A DNA stretch of 64,000 bases from JAVBQG01 sp031549185. GTDB lineage: Bacteria; Synergistota; Synergistia; Synergistales; Synergistaceae. The DNA is taken from NCBI GenBank assembly GCA_031549185.1, contig JAVBQG010000006.1, forward strand, positions 1-64,000. Reading direction: 5' to 3'. A program made the position numbers and the translations under genes. Of this stretch, positions 31,354-38,800 are shown piece by piece. Within the stretch, counting starts at the first letter, position 1, and the number at the start of each line of letters is the position of its first letter. The notes below the pieces were generated by a model. It did no database searches, was not told the DNA's origin, and was given only the letters and a program-made list of their open reading frames with translations.

Positions 31354-31357
31354 GAGG

Positions 31358-32752
31358 TTATCCCGCGTAAAACGTACTGTACGCCTCCACCGTCGACAGC
31401 ACGTCGGCCTTGCTGATCATCTCCCAGGGGGCGTGCAGCGACAACACGGCCGGACCGAAGTCGAGCACGTCCATGCCGAGGGCCGCCAGGTCCACGGCGA
31501 TCGTACCGCCGCCCCCACCGTCGACCTTGCCGAGGCTGCCGACCTGCCAGGGGATGTTCTTCTCGTTCAACGCCGCGGTCACGCGCGCCACATACTCGCC
31601 ACGCGCCTCACTGGCGCCGTATTTGCCGCGCGAGCCGGTATAGCGCATCATCGCGATGCCGTTTCCGGCCAGCGGCATCTGGTGCGGGTCGAACGCGTCC
31701 TTGTAGAGCGGGTTGCCCGCCTCGGTGACGTCCGCCGAAAGGGCCTCCGAAGCCGCGTAGGCCCTGCGCAGGCCTAGCGCCGCGTTCTTACTGCCGCTGC
31801 GCTCGAGCAGCTCCAGCACGAAATGCTCCAGCCAGCGCCCCTGCGAACCGGCGACACCGTAGCTGCCGATTTCCTCTCTGTCCGTGGAGAGGAAGATCAT
31901 GCCCCTCCTCGCGCCCATGGGCGCGTTCAGCATCGCCTCGGCCGCGGCCCAGACGCAGGCCCGGTCGTCTATTCCGTACGACGTGATCAAACCGCCGTCG
32001 AGGCCCGCGTCGCGCGCCATGCCGGCAGGAACCAGCGACAGTTCGGCGGAGACCAGCTCGCGCTCCTCGATGCCCCAGTGCGACTTGATCCACCCCAGTA
32101 CGGTCGCCTTCAGGATGTGTTTCTTCTCCCGGCCGTCCTTGCTCTCGTCGTGGATGAAATCCGGCCTGTGGCCGAAGATGGCGTCGAGGTTCTCGCCCTC
32201 GATCGTCTTGTCCGCCTTGCGCTCGGCAATCTTGGAGTCGAGGTGCGGCGCCAGGTCCGGGATCAGGAAGACCGGCTCGTCCCCGGCCTCGCCGGTCGAG
32301 ACATACTGGCATTTCCCGTCCTTCGTGTATATCTCGCCGTGAAGCGCCGTGGGGACGTTCGTCCACTGGTACTTCTTGATGCCGCCGTAATAGTGCGCGT
32401 CGGCAAACAGAAGATTCGAGTCCTCGTAGAGAGGCCTGCACTTGATGTCGATTCGCGGAGAGTCGGCGTGCGCGCCGATAAGCCGAAAGCCGTCCTCCAG
32501 GGGCCTGACCCCTACGCGGTAGGCGATGAAGGCACGGTTGCGCCAGTTCATGAAGACCCCGTCTCCGGGGGAGAGCTGGTCGCACTCCTCGATCGAGCGG
32601 AAGCCCCGCTTGCGGAAACGATCCTCCAGCTCCCGCACCGCCTCCCGCTCCGTCTTGCAGAGCGAGAGAAACTCCTTCAAGCCCGCGGCGGTTTTCTCGA
32701 CCTCTTCGGCCCGGTATCGATACGCGCGCCAGGCAAGGTAATTCTTCTCCAT
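31358..32752 (-). CDS. M18-family aminopeptidase
   Basis: A 464-residue M18 peptidase (aspartyl-aminopeptidase-like). Metal and catalytic motifs: Ile-Gly-Ala-His-Ala-Asp-Ser-Pro-Arg (His and Asp region), Tyr-Gly-Ile-Asp-Asp-Arg-Ala, Ser-Thr-Asp-Arg-Glu-Glu-Ile-Gly-Ser (catalytic Glu) and His-Ala-Pro-Trp-Glu-Met-Ile-Ser-Lys-Ala-Asp (C-terminal His ligand). It cleaves N-terminal residues from peptides in the cytoplasm. The start is ATG 32752 after AAGGAGTG; the frame extends to 32827 but without a ribosome site. It follows the VOR operon on the same strand, separated by a copy of the Gly-Leu-Lys-Gly repeat. Confidence 0.9.
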   Translation of the reverse strand: MEKNYLAWRAYRYRAEEVEKTAAGLKEFLSLCKTEREAVRELEDRFRKRGFRSIEECDQLSPGDGVFMNWRNRAFIAYRVGVRPLEDGFRLIGAHADSPRIDIKCRPLYEDSNLLFADAHYYGGIKKYQWTNVPTALHGEIYTKDGKCQYVSTGEAGDEPVFLIPDLAPHLDSKIAERKADKTIEGENLDAIFGHRPDFIHDESKDGREKKHILKATVLGWIKSHWGIEERELVSAELSLVPAGMARDAGLDGGLITSYGIDDRACVWAAAEAMLNAPMGARRGMIFLSTDREEIGSYGVAGSQGRWLEHFVLELLERSGSKNAALGLRRAYAASEALSADVTEAGNPLYKDAFDPHQMPLAGNGIAMMRYTGSRGKYGASEARGEYVARVTAALNEKNIPWQVGSLGKVDGGGGGTIAVDLAALGMDVLDFGPAVLSLHAPWEMISKADVLSTVEAYSTFYAG

Positions 32753-32779
32753 CAAATCGCACTCCTTTTGTTTTATGCC

Positions 32780-32878
32780 AAATTGCAACCAAAGGGGTGC
32801 TTTCGGATGCGACGAACAACCGCGCAAACTGGTTTTAACGCTTCACCCTTCAGGCCTTTGATTTCAATTCGACCTTAT
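32780..32878 (-). repeat. copy of the Gly-Leu-Lys-Gly coding-like repeat
   Basis: It begins directly after the stop codon of the oxidoreductase gamma gene and stays in the same frame for 32 codons, reading Glu-Ile-Lys-Gly-Leu-Lys-Gly-Glu-Ala-Leu then Val-Cys-Ala-Val-Val-Arg-Arg and ending Asn-Leu-Ala-stop. It matches the plus-strand copy at 24890-24990. Differences between the copies largely keep the reading frame. Confidence 0.6.
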
Positions 32879-33432
32879 GCCGACATCGCCAGGGCCTCTT
32901 TTCTCCCCAGCTCGTAGGCTTTGAGATTCATCCGCAAAAACTCCGGTTTCTTCTTTCCGAGTTTGTCGCGGATCACGGCGAGAGCCGTCTCGTGCGAGAT
33001 CAGATCGCTCACCGCGACAATCGTTCCGAAGATCGCGATATTCATCGTCTTGTCGCTGCCCGCCTCCTGCGCCAGCATGTTGGCGCCGACGGGGATGACC
33101 TTGATGTCGTTTCTCTTCGGGCGGTACTCGATGATATCCTTATTATATACGAGAAACCCTCCCGGTCTGACATAACTTTCGAATTTATCGATCGAAGGCT
33201 GGTTGAGCGCCGCGACGAGATCCGCCTGCGTCACAAACGGGGACGCGACCTCCTCGTCGGAGATCACGACCGAGCAGTTGGCCGTGCCGCCGCGCATCTC
33301 CGGCCCGTAGGAGGGCAGCCACGTCGTGTGGCGTTTTTCGTGCATGCCTCCGTAGGCGAGCAACTGGCCGAGCACCATTACCCCCTGGCCGCCGAACCCG
33401 CAGCCGAAAAATTTTCTCTCGAACGCGTGCAT
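32875..33432 (-). CDS. VOR-type 2-oxoacid:ferredoxin oxidoreductase, gamma subunit
   Basis: A 185-residue gamma subunit: Phe-Gly-Cys-Gly-Phe-Gly-Gly-Gln-Gly-Val-Met (residues 8-18), Ser-Tyr-Gly-Pro-Glu-Met-Arg-Gly-Gly-Thr-Ala (about 41-51), and Lys-Thr-Met-Asn-Ile-Ala near the C-terminus. These are the features of VorC/KorC-type subunits that pair with a separate VorB-type alpha subunit. ATG 33432 is seven bases after a GGAGG that overlaps the beta stop region. Last subunit gene of the operon. Confidence 0.9.
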   Translation of the reverse strand: MHAFERKFFGCGFGGQGVMVLGQLLAYGGMHEKRHTTWLPSYGPEMRGGTANCSVVISDEEVASPFVTQADLVAALNQPSIDKFESYVRPGGFLVYNKDIIEYRPKRNDIKVIPVGANMLAQEAGSDKTMNIAIFGTIVAVSDLISHETALAVIRDKLGKKKPEFLRMNLKAYELGRKEALAMSA

Positions 33433-33437
33433 CGCCG

Positions 33438-34214
33438 TCACCTCCGCTCCGATTCCGCGTCGAAGTCTTTGAATTTGCCGAGCGGATAGTAGGGGATCAT
33501 GTTCTCCACCAACCAGCCGCAGGCGTCGACCGGACGAAGCCCCCAGTTGGTCGGGCAGGTCGAGAGCACCTCGACGAACGAGAAGCCCCTGCCGTCGATC
33601 TGGTACTTCAACGCGCGCTTGATCGCCTTTTTCGCCGCGGGGATGTAGCGCGGCTGCCCTACCGTCACGCGCTCGATGTAAGCGTCGGTGGCGAGCGTCG
33701 CGAGCATCTCGCACATGCGCATGGGCATACCGGTCAGCTTCGGGTCCCGCCCGAGGGGGCTGGTCGTCGTCTTCTGGCCGATCAGCGTCGTCGGGGCCAT
33801 CTGCCCGCCCGTCATGCCGTAGATCGCGTTGTTCACGAAGATCACCGTAAAGTTCTCGCCGCGGTTGGCCGCGTGGACGATCTCCCCGCAACCGATGGAC
33901 GCGAGGTCCCCGTCGCCCTGGTAGGTGAAGACGAGACTCTCCGGCTTCACCGTCTTGATGCCCGTCGCAACCGCAGGCGCCCTGCCGTGCGGCGCCTCCA
34001 CGAAGTCGACGTCGATGTAGCCGTACATCAGCGCGGCGCAGCCCACCGGCGCGATGCCGACGATGTTCTGCTGAATGCCCAGCTCGTCGATCGCCTCGCA
34101 AAGCACACGGTGGATGATCCCGTGCGTGCAGCCGGGGCAGTAGTGGTTGTGAACTCCCTTCATCCAGCTCTTCGGGCGCTTGTACACGACCGTTTCGTTC
34201 TCCTTTGCCGTCAT
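33438..34214 (-). CDS. VOR-type 2-oxoacid:ferredoxin oxidoreductase, beta (TPP) subunit
   Basis: A 258-residue TPP-binding subunit: His-Tyr-Cys-Pro-Gly-Cys-Thr-His-Gly (residues 24-32), Gly-Asp-Gly-Asp-Leu-Ala-Ser-Ile-Gly followed by Val-Asn-Asn-Ala-Ile-Tyr-Gly-Met-Thr-Gly-Gly-Gln (TPP/Mg motif). This is the standard beta form for VOR/KOR enzymes and is shorter than the PorB type at 5687. Start at ATG 34214, 15 bases after the alpha stop; the frame runs further upstream only as a shadow of the alpha gene. Confidence 0.9.
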   Translation of the reverse strand: MTAKENETVVYKRPKSWMKGVHNHYCPGCTHGIIHRVLCEAIDELGIQQNIVGIAPVGCAALMYGYIDVDFVEAPHGRAPAVATGIKTVKPESLVFTYQGDGDLASIGCGEIVHAANRGENFTVIFVNNAIYGMTGGQMAPTTLIGQKTTTSPLGRDPKLTGMPMRMCEMLATLATDAYIERVTVGQPRYIPAAKKAIKRALKYQIDGRGFSFVEVLSTCPTNWGLRPVDACGWLVENMIPYYPLGKFKDFDAESERR

Positions 34215-34228
34215 TGCGGATACGCCCC

Positions 34229-35320
34229 CTAACCCTTCTGTATGCCGAGCTTTTCGATCATGGCGCGGCAGCCGGAGGCGATCTCCTCCATGCCGGGACA
34301 CGCGCCGCCGGAGCGGCCGTAGAATTCCACGGGAACCTTCCCCTCCACGGCGAGCCGCACGTCTTTCAGCATCTGTCCCCAGTTCATCTCCACGCAGAAG
34401 ATTCCCCTGGCGCGCTCGCACACGGGCTTGTACGCGTCGTAGGGAAACGGGTGAACGGTGATGGGCCGCACGATTCCGACTTTGTACCCCTCGTCACGCA
34501 GCTCGTCCACCACGGACTTCGCAATGCGCGCCACGGTTCCGAAGGCCGTAATCGCCAGGTCGGCGTCGCTCGTGCGATAGCTCTCGCAGCGCGTCTCGTT
34601 CTTCTCGATCCGCCGCCACTTGGCCTCCAGCGTCTGATTGTGTTTCTCCAACATCTCGGGGTCCAGGTAGAGGCTCTGCATGACGATCCGCTTGCCCTCG
34701 CGCTCCTTCATGTAGCCCGCCGCCCACCCCTCCGGGTTCGAGCTGGCGGGGTTCGAGACCGGCTCGATCGTGACGGCCTCCATAATCTGCCCGATGACGC
34801 CGTCCGCGACCACGATCACCGGCGTGCGATAGCGCTGCGAGAGATCGAACGCGCTCTGCACGAGGTCGACCGTCTCCTGCAGGGAGGAGGGCGCCAGCGC
34901 GACGAGGTTGCAGTCGCCGTGCCCGACGCCGCCGGTCGCCTGGTTGTAATCCCCCTGCGCCGGCAGGATACCGCCGAGGCCGGGCCCCGCGCGCATGACG
35001 TTGACGATCACGACCGGCGTCCCCTGTCCGACCATGTAGCTGATGCCCTCCGACATCAGCGAGATGCCGGGCGAGGACGAGCTTGTCATGACCCGCTTGC
35101 CGGTGGCGCCCGCCCCCAGCAGCATATTCACCGCGGCTACCTCGCTCTCGGCCTGCACGTACATCCCGCCGGGGATCTCCGGCAGGCGGCGCGACATGTA
35201 CTCGGGGATCTCGTTCTGCGGCGTGATCGGGTAGCCGAAGAAGAACTTGCAGCCGGCCTGGATGGCCGCCTCGGCGATCGCCTCCGTCCCCTTCATCAGG
35301 ACCTTTTCCATGCTCTCCAT
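34229..35320 (-). CDS. vorB: 3-methyl-2-oxobutanoate (2-oxoacid) dehydrogenase, VorB-type alpha subunit
   Basis: A 363-residue alpha subunit: Lys-Gly-Thr-Glu-Ala-Ile-Ala-Glu-Ala-Ala (residues 10-19), Gly-Tyr-Pro-Ile-Thr-Pro-Gln-Asn-Glu-Ile-Pro-Glu (about 29-40), Gln-Ala-Glu-Ser-Glu (TPP-activating Glu), Thr-Ser-Ser-Ser-Ser-Pro-Gly and Arg-Ala-Gly-Pro-Gly-Leu-Gly-Gly-Ile-Leu-Pro-Ala-Gln-Gly-Asp. I recognise this as the VorB type usually annotated as 2-ketoisovalerate ferredoxin oxidoreductase, though such enzymes can be broad. With the butyrate kinase gene close by on the same strand, oxidation of branched 2-oxoacids to acyl-CoA is the likely role. Confidence 0.88.
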   Translation of the reverse strand: MESMEKVLMKGTEAIAEAAIQAGCKFFFGYPITPQNEIPEYMSRRLPEIPGGMYVQAESEVAAVNMLLGAGATGKRVMTSSSSPGISLMSEGISYMVGQGTPVVIVNVMRAGPGLGGILPAQGDYNQATGGVGHGDCNLVALAPSSLQETVDLVQSAFDLSQRYRTPVIVVADGVIGQIMEAVTIEPVSNPASSNPEGWAAGYMKEREGKRIVMQSLYLDPEMLEKHNQTLEAKWRRIEKNETRCESYRTSDADLAITAFGTVARIAKSVVDELRDEGYKVGIVRPITVHPFPYDAYKPVCERARGIFCVEMNWGQMLKDVRLAVEGKVPVEFYGRSGGACPGMEEIASGCRAMIEKLGIQKG

Positions 35321-35336
35321 GTCGAATCCCTCCCCG

Positions 35337-35573
35337 CTATTCGTCCGCGATTTTGTAGACGGTGAGCACCGCGTCGGGGCATGTCATGGCGCAGATGCCG
35401 CAGGCGATGCACCCCTCCTGAAACTGTTCGGTCGGGCGATAGCCCTTCGGGTTGATGCGGTCGGAGATCCGCAGAACCTTCTTCGGGCAGGCGTTCACGC
35501 AGAGCGAACAGCTCTTGCAGAACTCCTCCGCCACCTCCACCCTTCCCTTCGGCGTTTTCGGCGCGTCTGGCAT
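35337..35573 (-). CDS. 4Fe-4S ferredoxin-type subunit of the VOR operon
   Basis: A 78-residue protein with two cluster motifs: Cys-Lys-Ser-Cys-Ser-Leu-Cys-Val-Asn-Ala-Cys-Pro (about residues 19-30) and Cys-Ile-Ala-Cys-Gly-Ile-Cys-Ala-Met-Thr-Cys-Pro (about 54-65). It is the delta subunit passing electrons from the TPP centre. Start at ATG 35573, preceded by a GGAGGGG-like site; longer versions of this frame only shadow the upstream ATPase gene. 16 bases separate it from vorB. Confidence 0.9.
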   Translation of the reverse strand: MPDAPKTPKGRVEVAEEFCKSCSLCVNACPKKVLRISDRINPKGYRPTEQFQEGCIACGICAMTCPDAVLTVYKIADE

Positions 35574-35586
35574 TTCGACCCCTCCT

Positions 35587-36324
35587 TTATTCCTTTCCTC
35601 TCTCCCACGGCGCAAGAATTCGACGTCGCAGGGGCCACAGCAATATTTCCTCCGGCAGCATCGTCGCAACCTCCTCCGCGATACCCCGATCCGCCAGCCC
35701 GTAAAACATCGGCAAACCCATCTCCCGGGCGAAATTCCAAACGGTCTCCGTTCCATTCGCACAGATATCCGGCGTAGTACCCAGGCCAAGGTGCGCGTTC
35801 GCCACGACTCCGGAGACCTCGAGTCCGCTCGTCGCCTCGAGGCGTCTTCTCATGACGCGCACCTCCTGGAGCGTGCGCGTGTGCGTGCGAAAGGGGTTGA
35901 TCACGAAGTGCAGGGAGTAACCGGCGGCCTCGATCTCCGGCTCGAACTGCTTGAGGGCCAGTCCGCCCTGTGCGTCGCCGCCGACGTCGAGCACGGTGCG
36001 GACCGACCGGTCCGCGACGCGCGTCCGGATGACGGGGTTCAGATACGTAAGATCCCCCCAGCGTGTATCGCCGGGGGGAGTCAGCACGGAGAGATTTTCT
36101 TTTTCTACTTCGCCGGCGACCGAGCGCAGGCAGAAGTACGGGTTGATAATGTCCATGTCGGCCAGCACCACAGGGGCACCCGACCGGGCGAGGACGTCGG
36201 CGAAATCCATGACCCACTCGGTCTTGCCGGAGCCAAGAGCGCCGGTCACAGCGACGACCCGCGGCCACTCATAACGCCCTGCGAGATCGTCCTTGCCCTG
36301 CAGACGGGGAATGGGAACGTTCAT
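35587..36324 (-). CDS. P-loop ATPase (ParA/MinD-like) heading the VOR operon
   Basis: A 245-residue protein with a Walker A motif Gly-Ala-Leu-Gly-Ser-Gly-Lys-Thr-Glu (about residues 27-35), an early Asp-Met-Asp-Ile-Ile-Asn-Pro-Tyr-Phe segment (switch region, as in MinD/CooC-like ATPases), and Val-Leu-Asp-Val-Gly-Gly-Asp (Walker B-like). Start at ATG 36324 after GGGAGG; the frame to 36417 lacks a ribosome site. It is 13 bases upstream of the ferredoxin subunit gene, so it is co-transcribed with the oxidoreductase. CooC- and Mrp-like ATPases help build metal or FeS sites, so a maturation role is plausible but unproven. Confidence 0.75.
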   Translation of the reverse strand: MNVPIPRLQGKDDLAGRYEWPRVVAVTGALGSGKTEWVMDFADVLARSGAPVVLADMDIINPYFCLRSVAGEVEKENLSVLTPPGDTRWGDLTYLNPVIRTRVADRSVRTVLDVGGDAQGGLALKQFEPEIEAAGYSLHFVINPFRTHTRTLQEVRVMRRRLEATSGLEVSGVVANAHLGLGTTPDICANGTETVWNFAREMGLPMFYGLADRGIAEEVATMLPEEILLWPLRRRILAPWERGKE

Positions 36325-36570
36325 GACAAAGCCTCCCGTATGATTCCACTCGACAGCCATCGATTGATTGCGATTACAGCTTATTTTCAAATTATACTCT
36401 CTATGCGGAATTTTCAATCGGAAAAGAATGAGAAAAACTCGAAATAAGTAAAAATGATTAGCGAGGGATCGAATAACGCTATTACAATGCTACGATTACA
36501 TACAAAAACAGGGGTCGGTGCCCCTCGCCCGGCGCAGGCTTCGACAAAGGACGCTCTTCTGGGGGTTCCC

Positions 36571-36742
36571 TTCGGCTCCGCTTGCCTCGGCTACGCTCAG
36601 CGCAAGCAGCACACGATGGATGTATAAGGCGATAGGAAGCAAAAGGAAAATATTGGGGCCTGGAGTTGGCAGAAATATCGAAATCGCGGATCACCACCGT
36701 TCCCTGCTTGTGCTGAGCGCAGCCGAGGCAAGCGGAGCCGAA
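36571..36742. repeat. inverted-repeat element (39-base arms)
   Basis: The arms 36571-36609 and 36704-36742 match at 37 of 39 positions and contain CTTGCCTCGGCT and the inverted AGCCGAGGCAAG. The 94-base spacer has no gene. The element lies in the 456-base gap (36325-36780) between buk and the VOR operon. The rest of the gap holds an AT-rich stretch at 36370-36480, likely the VOR promoter region, though no clean -35/-10 pair was found. Confidence 0.7.
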
Positions 36743-36780
36743 GCGCGCGATCCAACACCCGCGCGATCAGATTGATTTAA

Positions 36781-37854
36781 TCACTCATACGCCTTCGCCC
36801 GCTCCTCGCCGCGCAACACGCGCAACGCCCCCTCCGCGAGGGCCCGCATCTCGTCCTCGCCGGGGAAGACCTCTACAGGCGCGATCCAGGAGACGGCGCG
36901 ATCGACGGTTCGGCAGAGCTCTTCGTTGTAAGCGAGGCCACCGGTGAGCAGGATGGCGTCGACCTTTCCCTCGAGCACGACGGCGCAGCCGCCGATGGCT
37001 TTGCCGAGCTGGTAGCAAAAGGCGTCGAAGACGAGCTTCGCTTTTTCGTCGCCTTGCGCGACTTTCTCCATGATCTCGCGAAAATCGTTGGTGCCCAGGT
37101 GTGCGACGAAACCGCCGCGGCCGATCAGCCGCCTTGTAATCTCCGCCTTCTCGCTCGTTCCGGAGAAGCAGAGATCGACCAGCTGCGCGACCGGAACGCT
37201 GCCCGCGCGCTCCGGCGACATGGGGCCTTCGCCGCCGAGCGCGTCGTTGACCTCGACGACGCGGCCTTTTTTATGGGCGGCCACGGAGACGCCGCCACCC
37301 ATGTGACAGACGACGAAGTTGTAATCCTCCGGCTTGCCGCCGCGTTTCGCCGCTGCGCGGCGTGCGACCGCCTTCTGGTTGAGCGCGTGGAAGATCGACT
37401 TGCGCGGCAACTCCGGCAGGCCGGAGACGTGCGCGACGTCGGTCAGCTCATCCACCACGACGGGGTCGACGATGAACGCGGGCCTGCCGTGCGCCTGCGC
37501 GAGTCTTACGGCGATGGGGGCGGCGAGGTTGCTGGCGTGCTCGCCCCACTTGCGGCTCTTCAATTCTTCCACCATGACCTGCGAGATTTCGTACGTCCCG
37601 CCCTCCATCGGGCGCAGCAGACCGCCGCGCGCGACGAAGGCGCCGATCGCGGCGATCTCCTCGCCCCTCGCCGCAAGCGCCTTCAAAATTTCCTGGTAGC
37701 GAAACTCCTCCTGGTCCGTGACGTGCGCGTACTGCGCCAGCATCCCGGCATCGTAACGCTGCGTCTCGCTCCAGCGCTCGGTTTCGCTCTCGAACAGGGC
37801 AATCTTGGTACTGGTCGAACCGGGGTTGATCGCAAGTATGACTGTACTTACCAT
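36781..37854 (-). CDS. buk: butyrate kinase (branched-chain acyl kinase)
   Basis: A 357-residue member of the acetate/butyrate kinase family. The N-terminal phosphate motif is Ile-Asn-Pro-Gly-Ser-Thr-Ser-Thr-Lys-Ile (residues 9-18). The central part has Val-Cys-His-Met-Gly-Gly-Gly-Val-Ser-Val-Ala and Asn-Asp-Ala-Leu-Gly-Gly-Glu-Gly-Pro-Met-Ser-Pro-Glu-Arg. The adenosine-binding part has Leu-Thr-Gly-Gly-Leu-Ala. It converts butyryl- or isobutyryl-/isovaleryl-phosphate plus ADP to acid and ATP. With the VOR operon downstream on the same strand, it fits substrate-level phosphorylation from branched-chain amino acids; no phosphotransbutyrylase gene is in the window. Confidence 0.93.
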   Translation of the reverse strand: MVSTVILAINPGSTSTKIALFESETERWSETQRYDAGMLAQYAHVTDQEEFRYQEILKALAARGEEIAAIGAFVARGGLLRPMEGGTYEISQVMVEELKSRKWGEHASNLAAPIAVRLAQAHGRPAFIVDPVVVDELTDVAHVSGLPELPRKSIFHALNQKAVARRAAAKRGGKPEDYNFVVCHMGGGVSVAAHKKGRVVEVNDALGGEGPMSPERAGSVPVAQLVDLCFSGTSEKAEITRRLIGRGGFVAHLGTNDFREIMEKVAQGDEKAKLVFDAFCYQLGKAIGGCAVVLEGKVDAILLTGGLAYNEELCRTVDRAVSWIAPVEVFPGEDEMRALAEGALRVLRGEERAKAYE

Positions 37855-37872
37855 CGGCTGTCACTCTCCATC

Positions 37873-38742
37873 CTAAAACATCTCCGCGAGATTCAGGTTC
37901 CCGCTCACGAAAAGATCCGCTTCCCTGGAAAAAGCCTCGTATCGCCTCAACTTTTTCTTGAACTTCTGCGGATCGTGGCGATAAATGCCCATGATCAAGG
38001 AGTGTATCAGAGCGAAGACGCCAGCGAAAGGGTCCATCAAGATGAGATATTTGTGCGGAATGAGGAAAAAGCTGTCCATGAAGGGCACGATCGGAGAGAG
38101 CAGGCTGTCCGTGATACCGATGTTGTAGACGCCCCTCTTGTCCATGATTTCGACGATGCGCTGCGTCTCCTTCGGGTAGCGGGGAAAGCTGAAAACCAGC
38201 GACGCCGACCGGGGTCCGAAGCGATCCGCACAGGTGACCAGCGAGAAAGCGGCATTGTTGAGCACGTGCAGGTGATCCAGATAGAGGCCCATGTAGGTCG
38301 CGATAAAATTGGCCAGAAAATCGTGCGGCGAGCAGGCGACAATCCAGACCTCGTCCGCGCTCACCAGCCGCTCGACGGAGGCCGCAAACGAACTCTCGTC
38401 GATCAGCCCCAGGGCCTCCTCCATCAGCGACATCTCCAGGTTGAAGACCGCCCGGTAGCCCTGCTCGTCCTGTTTGTTCTGGTCGTCGAGAAAACAGAGG
38501 TGGGATGAAACTTTGTCGTGATTGTAGTCGCGTACGCCCTGCTGAAACTGCGCAAAATTGTCGTAACCGAGTGCGTAGACGAAGCGGGTGACGGTCGCCT
38601 CGCTGACGCCGGTCGCTCGCGCGACCTGTTTTGCGGTCAGAAACGAGAGATCCTGCACGTTATCGACGACGAATTTGGCGATGATTTTCTGTTTCTTGCT
38701 CAACGAGTTCAAGCATTTTTTCAGTTCATCTATGATCGACAT
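37873..38742 (-). CDS. MurR/RpiR-family transcriptional regulator
   Basis: A 289-residue regulator. The N-terminal helix-turn-helix (about residues 1-80) includes Ser-Lys-Lys-Gln-Lys-Ile-Ile-Ala-Lys-Phe-Val and Thr-Ala-Lys-Gln-Val-Ala-Arg-Ala-Thr-Gly-Val-Ser-Glu-Ala-Thr-Val-Thr-Arg-Phe-Val. The C-terminal half (about 120-260) is an SIS-like domain, here with few classical sugar-phosphate residues. It lies between the TRAP transporter genes and buk, all on the minus strand with short gaps (18 bases to buk, 58 to dctM), and probably controls one or both. Ligand unknown. Confidence 0.88.
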   Translation of the reverse strand: MSIIDELKKCLNSLSKKQKIIAKFVVDNVQDLSFLTAKQVARATGVSEATVTRFVYALGYDNFAQFQQGVRDYNHDKVSSHLCFLDDQNKQDEQGYRAVFNLEMSLMEEALGLIDESSFAASVERLVSADEVWIVACSPHDFLANFIATYMGLYLDHLHVLNNAAFSLVTCADRFGPRSASLVFSFPRYPKETQRIVEIMDKRGVYNIGITDSLLSPIVPFMDSFFLIPHKYLILMDPFAGVFALIHSLIMGIYRHDPQKFKKKLRRYEAFSREADLFVSGNLNLAEMF

Positions 38743-38800
38743 TCCATCAACACCTTCAGTGCGTCTTTTCGGCTAAAGCCATAACAATTCCGATATTCCC

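Noticed and set aside
32875..34101. A long minus-strand frame starting far upstream of the VOR gamma gene
   Set aside because: Only the part from ATG 33432 matches the gamma subunit; the upstream part is out of frame with, and shadows, the beta gene and is Arg/Gly-rich noise.
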